Source: Bacteroidota bacterium
GTDB lineage: Bacteria > Bacteroidota > Bacteroidia > Bacteroidales > PUMT01
Length of the DNA stretch: 5,235 bases
Assembly: GCA_003556985.1 (NCBI GenBank)
Contig: PWPZ01000163.1
Coordinates: 1-5,235, forward strand
Reading direction: 5' to 3'
Shown here: one piece after another, positions 1 to 5,235 of the stretch
Numbering within the stretch: position 1 is the first letter of the stretch
Layout: every line of letters begins with the position of its first letter
Notes under the pieces: generated by a model
What the model was told of the DNA's origin: nothing
Databases searched by the model: none
Seen by the model: the letters and a program-made list of their open reading frames with translations, nothing else
Made by a program: the position numbers and the translations under genes

Positions 1-1658
1 GCTTTAACACCTGATTCAGGGTCGCTGAACCCGTTGCTGTCGATTATTTCAAAACCGGCGCACCCGAAAAAGCCCGAGGAGAATCCTGCCCTGGCCTTTC
101 GCATAACGGGGTTTCCATAGGTAAGAAGGAACACCTTAGGTCTGCCGCCGGCTGCTTTTTCGGTTTTCAGTCTCAGCTCATCAAATTCCATGGCCCCGCG
201 ATAAAGCTTTAGCGGCCTGGCCACAGCATTTTCAGAGGCAGTCTGTGCCGGCCGGAAAACAGATTGATCAATTCTTTCCAAAACCCTTTCGGAAGAATCG
301 GGATACTGGTTTGTGCCCAGCAAAACATCCCTCCGGGTAGCAATATAGTGATCCCGTTTGCCTGCGGTTTCCTCAATACTGTCCTGAACAAAACCATTGC
401 GGAATGCATCAACCATGCCACCCTGTCCGGCGATTTCCAGGAAAAGGTTCCATGAGTTTTCAATCAGTGACGCGGTAAGCGATTCAATATAGTAAGAGCC
501 TGCAGCAGGATCGGCCACTTTGTCAAAATAGGCTTCCTCCTTTAAAACTAGCTGGGTATTGCGGGCAATCCGCTCTGAAAAGAGAGTCCCTTCCTTTTTG
601 AAAATTTTGTCGAACCGGCCAATAGTCAGCGAATCGGCCCCTCCCAGCACGGCTGCCATTGCCTCCGTTGTTGAGCGCAGCATATTGACGTAAGGGTCGT
701 AAATGGTTTTGTTCCAATGAGAGGTAACCGAGTGGATGAACATTTTCCCTGCTATCTCCGGGTCGATTTCCCATGCCTCCAGCACTTTAGTCCACAGGTA
801 TCTGGCTGCCCTGAATTTGGCAATTTCCATGAAGTAGTTACTGCCGGAGGCAAAAGTAAACCTGATCTTTCCGGCTGCCAGCGCGGCGGCAACCCCTCCG
901 CTGGTAAGCCTTTCGAGGTATTCCGCCCCTGAAGCCATGGCAAAGGCAAGTTCCTGTACCGCCGATCCTCCCGCATTATGAAATACTGAAGCATTAACGT
1001 TCAGGACGGTAAAGTTTGGAAACCTGACGGCATTTTCAACCATTGATATAGCAGCATCAAAAGACCCTTTCTCATCGCTGCCGGGGTAATTACCGGTGGT
1101 GAACAGATAACCCAGAGGATCATATTCAACAGAGCCGTGCGGCTGGGAATCGGTCCCGCCTCTTGAAATATTTTCCCTTTCTATGATGGAGGGCAGTCCA
1201 GTCCGGGGATTATCGGTTATAAAAATTATTTCGGCAGATGCCAGGCAGATATCCTTAAGCAAAGAAGCTATCTCTTCCGGTGAATATTCCCGGTTGTCAT
1301 CCAATACAAAACCAATTGATGTCGCGCCTTTCATCAGGGCATCCAGCGCCCTGGTATTTGCATGTTCCAAATCGTCAACAACAATATCCTGCCTCACCAG
1401 CCAGTCGCCCGATCGTTTTTTTCCTCTCACCCAGGGGTACTCACCGGGAACCGATTTCAGATGTTCAAGATTTTTAAGATCTTCAGCAGTGTAATAGGGC
1501 CGGATAGGAATCCCTTCATGAGTTTTCCAGATAAGCTTTTTTTCATAATCGGCCCCCTTCAGGTCTTTTCTGATCAGCTCTTCCCACTCTTCGGTGGAAA
1601 ACGGAGGGAAGCCGGCAAAAGGTTTATTCCCGTTAGTAAAGGTCATATTATTCTGCAT
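1..1658 (-). CDS. mutA: Methylmalonyl-CoA mutase small (beta) subunit, C-terminus cut by window edge
   Basis: This is the non-catalytic subunit of the adenosylcobalamin-dependent heterodimer that interconverts succinyl-CoA and (R)-methylmalonyl-CoA in the cytoplasm, as used in propionate formation or degradation. Reading the minus strand from ATG at 1658 gives an unbroken frame of 552 codons with no stop or frameshift. Family-typical segments are KLIWKTHEGIPIRPYY (residues 41-56), SGSNYFMEIAKFRAARYLW (271-289), ADPAAGSYYIE (382-392) and GTNQYP (448-453). From about residue 507 the cobalamin-domain-like fold begins (KVFLLTYGNPVMRKARAGF); the DxHxxG motif carrying the cobalt-ligating His is absent where expected, as is normal for this subunit. 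Known small subunits are about 620-640 residues, so roughly 70-90 are missing off the left edge, where mutB would be expected. Met5 (ATG at 1646) is an alternative start, because the -7 box lies only 13 bases from the first ATG. No Shine-Dalgarno sequence helps decide. Confidence 0.95.
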   Translation of the reverse strand, partial: MQNNMTFTNGNKPFAGFPPFSTEEWEELIRKDLKGADYEKKLIWKTHEGIPIRPYYTAEDLKNLEHLKSVPGEYPWVRGKKRSGDWLVRQDIVVDDLEHANTRALDALMKGATSIGFVLDDNREYSPEEIASLLKDICLASAEIIFITDNPRTGLPSIIERENISRGGTDSQPHGSVEYDPLGYLFTTGNYPGSDEKGSFDAAISMVENAVRFPNFTVLNVNASVFHNAGGSAVQELAFAMASGAEYLERLTSGGVAAALAAGKIRFTFASGSNYFMEIAKFRAARYLWTKVLEAWEIDPEIAGKMFIHSVTSHWNKTIYDPYVNMLRSTTEAMAAVLGGADSLTIGRFDKIFKKEGTLFSERIARNTQLVLKEEAYFDKVADPAAGSYYIESLTASLIENSWNLFLEIAGQGGMVDAFRNGFVQDSIEETAGKRDHYIATRRDVLLGTNQYPDSSERVLERIDQSVFRPAQTASENAVARPLKLYRGAMEFDELRLKTEKAAGGRPKVFLLTYGNPVMRKARAGFSSGFFGCAGFEIIDSNGFSDPESGVK

Positions 1659-1671
1659 TAAAATATATGGG

Positions 1672-1679
1672 CAAATATA
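1672..1679 (-). promoter_or_regulatory. Likely Bacteroidetes -7 promoter element of mutA
   Basis: The minus strand reads TATATTTG, an exact match to the Bacteroidetes TAnnTTTG -7 consensus, ending 13 bases before the first mutA ATG. I see no convincing -33 TTTG at the usual spacing; the nearest TTG/TTTG lies 26-29 bases upstream of the box. If the box is used, the leader is only several bases long for the first ATG, or about 20 for the ATG at 1646. Confidence 0.5.
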
Positions 1680-1729
1680 CATGAATTTTCTATCTTGATA
1701 ATACTCAACAAAGCATTGAATATAACATG

Positions 1730-1753
1730 GAAAATCGACGCAGTCAATTTCTC
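1730..1753. repeat. Imperfect dyad 1 upstream of mutA, possible operator
   Basis: The left arm GAAAATCGAC (1730-1739) and right arm GTCAATTTCTC (1743-1753) form an imperfect inverted repeat around a 3-base spacer. It resembles the dyad at 1791-1818, sharing TCGAC and GTCAATTT. It lies about 50-75 bases upstream of the putative mutA -7 box. A transcription-factor site is an inference from symmetry and repetition only. Confidence 0.35.
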
Positions 1754-1790
1754 ATCTGAAGAAAATAGCAAAAAAACAATTACACTTCAT

Positions 1791-1818
1791 GAGAATTCGA
1801 CCTTCAGGTCAATTTTCT
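1791..1818. repeat. Imperfect dyad 2 upstream of mutA, possible operator
   Basis: The left arm GAGAATTCGACC (1791-1802) and right arm GGTCAATTTTCT (1807-1818) surround the 4-base spacer TTCA; the inner five pairs are perfect (GACCTTCAGGTC). It repeats the pattern of the dyad at 1730-1753, about 63 bases away centre to centre, or close to six helical turns. Which factor binds, if any, cannot be told from the sequence. Confidence 0.35.
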
Positions 1819-1856
1819 ATACGACGACATACCCTCAGATTATAGAAGACCATTAT

Positions 1857-1895
1857 AAAAAAAGCTGTTACCGGATAAGGTAACAGCTTTTTTTT
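1857..1895 (-). terminator. Strong intrinsic terminator, symmetric in both directions
   Basis: A perfect 9-bp stem, GCTGTTACC (1864-1872) and GGTAACAGC (1879-1887), closes a 6-base loop. It is flanked by seven A (1857-1863) and eight T (1888-1895), so an RNA read in either direction has a stable hairpin followed by a U run. On the minus strand it would end the transcript containing the Spy-like gene, whose stop codon lies about 150 bases upstream, and insulate mutA. No plus-strand gene was found that would use it from the other side. Confidence 0.92.
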
Positions 1896-2047
1896 ACGGG
1901 GATTTTTTTCAACCCATGGATCATCCATAATTCATTGACTTGCGGTCGATCTCACACGCCAGCAATTTGTATCTGTTTATTAATTCGCTGATGTGACATC
2001 ATTTCTCTTTATGTGATCCGGCATATTGATTATTCACCAATTATCGA

Positions 2048-2602
2048 TTACAAGCCTCTGAATCCACGCTGGTTTCTCATGATTCCCTCCCCGCGCATTC
2101 CTCTTCCGCCGGGTGCTGCGGGACAATTAAATCCTCTACCGGCGCGTCCTGCAGTTCTCATTCCTTGACGTGCTCCGGCCCCGCCCCTGGTAGCACTGTC
2201 AAACCAAACCCTCTGTTCTTCGGTCAGCAGTTGCCGGACGGACTGGTGGTGCCCGGCCTGTTTTTTTTGCATCTGTGTACGGATATCCGCCCGCTCTTCA
2301 ATGTTAGCCTCAATTGCAGTCATATCGGCGGGTTCACTTCGCATCAACGCCCTGTACTGTGCCCTGTTAATATCGATCTGATCGCGGTACTGCTGCATCT
2401 CTGACATATGACTGGTACGCAGATCCATGATCTCTGATCTCTGTTCTTCGGTCAGGCCGGGTATATTGGGGCAACCCTCCTGCATTCCGCCCCTTCCTGA
2501 CATTCCCTGACCTCTCTGGGCAATCGCATCGAAGCCGGATGCCATAATGAGTGTCACTGCAAAAAATAAAGCTGTTTTAATTCTCCATGATTTCATAGCC
2601 AT
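2048..2602 (-). CDS. Exported Spy/CpxP/ZraP-like small protein with Gly/Arg-rich tail
   Basis: This 184-residue protein is probably a periplasmic chaperone or metal-sensing protein of the Spy/CpxP/ZraP group. Residues 3-28 form a signal peptide (basic MKSWRIK, hydrophobic core, AIA before Q29), which places it in the periplasm. LTEEQR occurs twice (50-55 and 126-131), matching the LTxxQ hallmark, and the segment between is highly charged and predicted helical. Residues 136-184 are low-complexity, with ten Arg, many Gly, no Lys and a single acidic residue. Mature Cys44 and Cys160 sit near the two ends, each in a CP context; a disulfide or metal role is inference. Two in-frame starts exist, at 2602 and 2596, and the second gives the more conventional MKSW N-terminus. 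It follows the S41 protease gene by 97 bases with no terminator between, so co-transcription is plausible. The exact ligand or client is unknown. Confidence 0.8.
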   Translation of the reverse strand: MAMKSWRIKTALFFAVTLIMASGFDAIAQRGQGMSGRGGMQEGCPNIPGLTEEQRSEIMDLRTSHMSEMQQYRDQIDINRAQYRALMRSEPADMTAIEANIEERADIRTQMQKKQAGHHQSVRQLLTEEQRVWFDSATRGGAGARQGMRTAGRAGRGFNCPAAPGGRGMRGEGIMRNQRGFRGL

Positions 2603-2623
2603 AATTTTAAATGATTAAAATAA

Positions 2624-2665
2624 TTTCCTGCTGTTTCTGCTATTTTGACTGAATCAAACAGGAAA
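2624..2665. repeat. Bulged inverted repeat between S41 protease and Spy-like genes
   Basis: TTTCCTG (2624-2630) pairs with CAGGAAA (2659-2665), and an inner TTTGA (2644-2648) pairs with TCAAA (2654-2658). The right arms are directly adjacent while the left arms are 13 bases apart, so the RNA would fold as a hairpin with a one-sided bulge. An alternative pairing extends the outer arm with TTT/AAA. It lacks the U run of a terminator. It could be a 5' leader structure of the Spy-like gene, a processing site, or chance. Confidence 0.3.
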
Positions 2666-2699
2666 GGTTTAAAAACGGAGAAAAAAGATTATCAGGCTT

Positions 2700-4331
2700 T
2701 TAATTTCTGGTGATCATATCGGCCACGGGGCCTTCTTCCAAAAGGTTGATGGATCTTTGCAGCGCTTCATCTATATTCGCAATGATTGGATAAAACCCTT
2801 CATTGTCAATAATATTCCGTGCAATATAAGCCTTGATCTGAGTATGGATTATTTCGCGCGACCTGCCAATTTGCTGGGAATTGGCTTCAACACCCTGGCT
2901 TTGGGCAAAACTGACGAACTTATCCAGAATGCCCTGCCGGTCGAGATGCCGGCTTATATCTTCAGCATTATCATACTCAATCAGCGTAGACCGGTTCCTG
3001 TCGGAATAATCAAAAGCAAACCTGTAAACAAGTCCCTGCCTGGTTATCTGATTATAATAATCGGTAAATCCGATAGTATCGCGGGGAATAAAAACATTGG
3101 GCATTATACCCCCGCCACCGTATACTACATTGCCTCCCGGAGTTATGAACCTCAGAGAGTCATCAAATTTGATACTGTCTTCAACATCAAACTCTCCATG
3201 GAGAAAGCGCTGGTCGAGGTCATTAAAATATTCATCGGAGCCCGCATCATATGGTTTTTGTATGCTCCGACCGGTCGGGGTATAATAGCGGGCCACGGTC
3301 AGCCTCAGGGCCGACCCGTCGGAAAACATGGTCTGATTCTGTACCAGTCCCTTTCCAAAAGAGCGTCGCCCTACCACAAGTCCCCTGTCATTATCCTGTA
3401 CCGCCCCGGCAATGATCTCGCTGGCCGAGGCACTCCATTCGTCAATCAGGACAAGCAATTCGGTATTCAGATTTATGCCGTTTGAGGTGGCATAAACGTT
3501 TTTTCGCTGACTGGCACGGCCTTCCGTATAGACAATCAGGTTCCCCTCTTCCAGAAACTGGTCGGCGATACTGGTAGCCTGATCCATATATCCTCCACCG
3601 TTACCGCGAAGATCAAGAATGAGCTTCTTCATGCCTCTGGCATTTAACTCTTCGGCTGCCTCCATATATTCCCTGAAGGTGGTTCTTGAAAACTGGCTGA
3701 TTTTGATATAACCGATCTCATCATTTATCATATACGAAACATCCACACTATATAAAGGAATACGGTCGCGGGTTATTTCAAATTCCATCATTCCGGGAAT
3801 TCCCTGACGTTTTACACCTACCTTAACGGTAGTGCCCCGCAATCCTCTCAGTTTATCGACAATATCTCCGTCGGCCATATCAACGCCGGCGACCACCGAA
3901 TCGTTAATGGCTACTATTCGGTCGCCCGGAGCAATCCCTATTCTTTCCGAAGGCCCTCCCGAAATTGTCTGAATTACCACCACGGTATCGCTCAACATAT
4001 TGAACTGGATGCCTATGCCATCAAAATTTCCTTCCAGAGGTTCGGTAACCCGCTGCAAGTCTCTGGCGGGAATATACACCGAGTGGGGATCGAGATTTTT
4101 TAATACGGTGGGAATGGTTTCTTCAACAAGTTTTTCACGGGAAACCGAATCCACATATTCCATCTCTATGAAATTAAGGACACCTGAAAGTTTATCGGTT
4201 TTGGGATAAACAAACATTGATCGTTCACCGGAAGGGTCAACAAGTTTTACCCCTATCAGCATTCCCAGGATAAGTACAATTGCAAAAATAAGCGGTAAAT
4301 ATGTTGAAGATGCTTTTATTCTGAAATTCAT
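2700..4331 (-). CDS. S41 family C-terminal processing protease (CtpA/Prc type) with PDZ domain
   Basis: This 543-residue serine protease should cleave C-terminal parts of envelope proteins on the periplasmic side. A single hydrophobic segment at about residues 11-30, after a short basic start and without a lipobox, suggests an N-terminal membrane anchor. LDPHSVYI (80-87) is typical of the family before the PDZ domain (about 95-180, with GIGIQF at 105-110 and GDRIVAIND at 136-144). The S41 catalytic core follows: LDLRGNGGGY (239-248), SASASEI around the nucleophile Ser302, and SFGKGLVQ with Lys327 and Gln331. The 25- and 29-residue offsets equal those of the Ser-Lys-Gln residues in E. coli Prc (430, 455, 459), so the enzyme looks active. 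YYTPTGRSIQ (349-358) is another family signature, and a mostly helical C-terminal extension covers about 420-543. The gene starts 113 bases after the dCMP deaminase stop and precedes a periplasmic chaperone-like gene, which fits envelope protein quality control. Its substrates cannot be inferred. Confidence 0.95.
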   Translation of the reverse strand: MNFRIKASSTYLPLIFAIVLILGMLIGVKLVDPSGERSMFVYPKTDKLSGVLNFIEMEYVDSVSREKLVEETIPTVLKNLDPHSVYIPARDLQRVTEPLEGNFDGIGIQFNMLSDTVVVIQTISGGPSERIGIAPGDRIVAINDSVVAGVDMADGDIVDKLRGLRGTTVKVGVKRQGIPGMMEFEITRDRIPLYSVDVSYMINDEIGYIKISQFSRTTFREYMEAAEELNARGMKKLILDLRGNGGGYMDQATSIADQFLEEGNLIVYTEGRASQRKNVYATSNGINLNTELLVLIDEWSASASEIIAGAVQDNDRGLVVGRRSFGKGLVQNQTMFSDGSALRLTVARYYTPTGRSIQKPYDAGSDEYFNDLDQRFLHGEFDVEDSIKFDDSLRFITPGGNVVYGGGGIMPNVFIPRDTIGFTDYYNQITRQGLVYRFAFDYSDRNRSTLIEYDNAEDISRHLDRQGILDKFVSFAQSQGVEANSQQIGRSREIIHTQIKAYIARNIIDNEGFYPIIANIDEALQRSINLLEEGPVADMITRN

Positions 4332-4362
4332 ATAATATTGTTTATAAGTTATTTATCATATT

Positions 4363-4428
4363 TGTAGCTGTGTCGCCCTGATATCACTGTGTTAACTCTC
4401 ATAATCATATTCCGGCCTGGCAGCTACA
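4363..4428. repeat. 8-bp inverted repeat spanning the dCMP deaminase-S41 gap
   Basis: TGTAGCTG (4363-4370) and CAGCTACA (4421-4428) are perfect reverse complements separated by 50 bases, within the 113-base gap upstream of the S41 protease start. A long-range stem in the leader RNA or a two-site operator is possible. No -7 box of the TAnnTTTG type was found in the same gap, so the S41 gene may depend on read-through from upstream. Confidence 0.25.
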
Positions 4429-4444
4429 GCCATTTTCCCTGCGG

Positions 4445-4891
4445 TCATTCCTCCATCTGAACAAGCTCAATCTCTGCCCGCTTAAGAAGCTGAATTCCAT
4501 CTTCACTGTGGTAATGATCGAAATATACAACTCTTTTGATCCCGGCCTGGATGATCAGTTTTGAGCATTCCATACAAGGAGCAGCGGTAATATATAACGT
4601 TGAGTTTTCACTGCTATTATTCGATTTGGCAACCTTTGTTATTGCATTCGCTTCGGCATGCAAAACATAGGATTTTGTTTTCCCGGTTTCATCCTCGCAC
4701 ACGTTCTCAAAGCCTGAGGGTGTGCCGTTATAGCCGTCGGAAATGATCATTTTATTTTTAACAATAAGCGCGCCAACTTTTCTGCGAACGCAATAGGAAT
4801 TTCCGGCCCAGATACGCGCCATCTGCAGGTAACGCCTGTCAAAATCGGCCTGCCTGGCTCCGTAAGGTTTTATGTCGTCGTGTCTATGCAT
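4445..4891 (-). CDS. Deoxycytidylate (dCMP) deaminase, zinc-dependent
   Basis: This cytoplasmic enzyme deaminates dCMP to dUMP, the substrate of thymidylate synthase. The 148-residue product has the zinc-site motifs of the CDA/dCMP deaminase fold: HAEANAI with His78 as ligand and Glu80 as proton shuttle, and PCMEC with ligands Cys106 and Cys109. GYNGTPSGFENVCED (53-67) is the substrate-binding signature that separates dCMP deaminases from other members such as tRNA adenosine or riboflavin deaminases. Length and sequence fit Bacteroidota homologues. I chose the ATG at 4891 because family similarity begins just after it and a -7 box lies about 30 bases upstream. The frame stays open to an ATG at 4960, which would add 23 unconserved residues and overlap the upstream gene by 8 bases. 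The next gene downstream is the S41 protease; no functional link between the two is evident. Confidence 0.95.
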   Translation of the reverse strand: MHRHDDIKPYGARQADFDRRYLQMARIWAGNSYCVRRKVGALIVKNKMIISDGYNGTPSGFENVCEDETGKTKSYVLHAEANAITKVAKSNNSSENSTLYITAAPCMECSKLIIQAGIKRVVYFDHYHSEDGIQLLKRAEIELVQMEE

Positions 4892-4920
4892 GAAATTTTG
4901 CGAAATATTAACAACTTCTG

Positions 4921-4928
4921 CAAATATA
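4921..4928 (-). promoter_or_regulatory. Likely Bacteroidetes -7 promoter element of the dCMP deaminase gene
   Basis: The minus strand reads TATATTTG, an exact TAnnTTTG match, ending 29 bases before the ATG at 4891 and lying in the 61-base gap after the YdcF-like stop. This gives a leader of about 20-25 bases for the chosen start and would exclude the upstream ATG at 4960 from this transcript. No clear -33 element is visible at the usual distance, so the promoter may be weak or a chance match in A/T-rich sequence. Confidence 0.5.
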
Positions 4929-4952
4929 TAGAAATTCAGGGAGCATAACCGT

Positions 4953-5235
4953 TTATTCAACAGATGCCACTATTCTGCGGTAGTGCCACCGGGAATTAAA
5001 TAAAGTCCTTGTATAAATGTATGCCATCAGTTCACGCAGAGTTTCAGTAAAGCCTTCCGCCGAGGAGGATTCCTGTGGTATGGAATTTCCGGCTTCAGGA
5101 ACTATTATCCCTAATTGTACAGAATCAGGTAGCGCGTATCGATATAAAAGACGGCTGCGGCGCGCATGCTTTCCCTGTGAGAACACGTTTACGGCATGTG
5201 GCATTTCACTGTTTTTTCTTAACCATTCGTTAACC
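4953..5235 (-). CDS. YdcF/SanA/ElyC-like (DUF218) protein, C-terminal fragment
   Basis: Only the last 93 residues are in the window; the frame is open through the right edge, so the internal Met at 5204 should not be taken as the start. The stretch QGKHARRSRLLYRYAL, following a short beta-strand-like segment (AVNVFS), matches the conserved HxxRS motif region near the end of DUF218 domains. The closing SSAEGFTETLRELMAYIYTR resembles the EG...E..AY.YA ending common in Bacteroidota members. Known relatives such as E. coli ElyC and SanA are inner-membrane proteins linked to envelope integrity, but the biochemical role of most members is unsettled. The stop lies 61 bases before the chosen dCMP deaminase start. 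The family assignment rests on motif recognition in a partial sequence, and the N-terminal membrane segments and DUF218 core are not visible here. Confidence 0.7.
   Translation of the reverse strand, partial: VNEWLRKNSEMPHAVNVFSQGKHARRSRLLYRYALPDSVQLGIIVPEAGNSIPQESSSAEGFTETLRELMAYIYTRTLFNSRWHYRRIVASVE

Larger units (their letters stand above)
1659..2047. other. 389-base intergenic region between Spy-like gene and mutA
   Basis: No credible gene is present here on either strand. In transcription order it holds the 3' untranslated region of the Spy-like gene with two short odd-centred palindromes (1989-2001 and 1916-1928), a strong hairpin terminator (1857-1895), two related imperfect dyads (1791-1818 and 1730-1753), and the mutA -7 box (1672-1679). 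It is A/T-rich compared with the flanking genes, with several A or T runs. No cobalamin riboswitch motifs were recognised, although mutA encodes part of a B12-dependent enzyme. Confidence 0.8.

Noticed and set aside
209..994. Three minus-strand open frames of about 80 codons (209-463, 523-774, 752-994), which could suggest a broken gene
   Set aside because: They lie in frames other than that of mutA. The mutA frame translates continuously through the region with family motifs intact, so there is no frameshift or pseudogene.
1183..1661. Overlapping plus-strand open frames of up to 103 codons
   Set aside because: They are antisense to the start of mutA and have no recognisable domain; shadow frames.
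1659..1860. Possible cobalamin riboswitch upstream of a B12-dependent enzyme gene
   Set aside because: No B12-box-like conserved core or multi-stem structure could be recognised, and the putative -7 box is too close to the start codon to leave room for a riboswitch leader.
1695..1883. 62-codon plus-strand open frame in the intergenic region
   Set aside because: It begins with TTG, runs through the terminator stem, has A/T-driven low-complexity composition and overlaps the dyads upstream of mutA; no recognisable domain.
1989..2020. Two TGTGA half-sites resembling CRP/FNR-type operators
   Set aside because: Neither has a matching TCACA half-site at the required 6-base spacing, and they lie downstream of a gene rather than at a promoter.
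2757..3485. 242-codon plus-strand open frame
   Set aside because: It is entirely antisense to the well-supported S41 protease gene, covers its catalytic region and has no recognisable domain; long mirror frames are common opposite codon-biased genes.
5202..5204. ATG at 5204 as start of an 83-residue protein
   Set aside because: The frame stays open through the right edge and the upstream residues (VNEWLRKNSE) look like part of the same DUF218-type domain, so the ATG is internal.

Overview
The window is a stretch of ordinary bacterial chromosome in which every supported gene lies on the minus strand, so it reads from right to left. It most likely comes from a member of the Bacteroidota, probably a Bacteroidales-like anaerobe. 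The reasons are the two-subunit type of methylmalonyl-CoA mutase, the protein sequences of the deaminase and S41 protease, exact TATATTTG boxes (the Bacteroidetes TAnnTTTG -7 element) upstream of two genes, and A/T-rich leaders without a clear Shine-Dalgarno sequence. The genus cannot be resolved from the sequence.

Layout in the direction of transcription. (1) 5235-4953: the C-terminal end of a YdcF/SanA/ElyC (DUF218) envelope protein, whose start lies outside the window. (2) 4891-4445: a complete deoxycytidylate deaminase with its own likely -7 box. (3) 4331-2700: a complete membrane-anchored S41 (CtpA/Prc-type) carboxy-terminal processing protease with PDZ domain and intact Ser-Lys-Gln residues. 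(4) 2602-2048: a small exported Spy/CpxP/ZraP-like protein with two LTEEQR motifs and a Gly/Arg-rich tail. (5) 2047-1659: a 389-base gap holding a strong hairpin terminator and several short dyads. (6) 1658-1: the first 552 codons of the small (non-catalytic) subunit of methylmalonyl-CoA mutase, which runs off the left edge.

The first four genes form a loosely spaced, co-directional block. Three of them act in or across the envelope (YdcF-like, S41 protease, Spy-like chaperone) and one supplies dUMP for dTMP synthesis. No terminator is visible between them, so read-through is plausible. The hairpin at 1857-1895 separates this block from mutA, which has its own -7 box and belongs to the succinate/propionate (methylmalonyl-CoA) pathway. 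mutB is expected just beyond the left edge.

I see no mobile element, CRISPR array, tRNA or rRNA, and nothing that clearly makes up a new defence or metabolic system. The items most worth a second look are the pair of similar dyads upstream of mutA and the Cys-containing, Arg/Gly-rich tail of the Spy-like protein.
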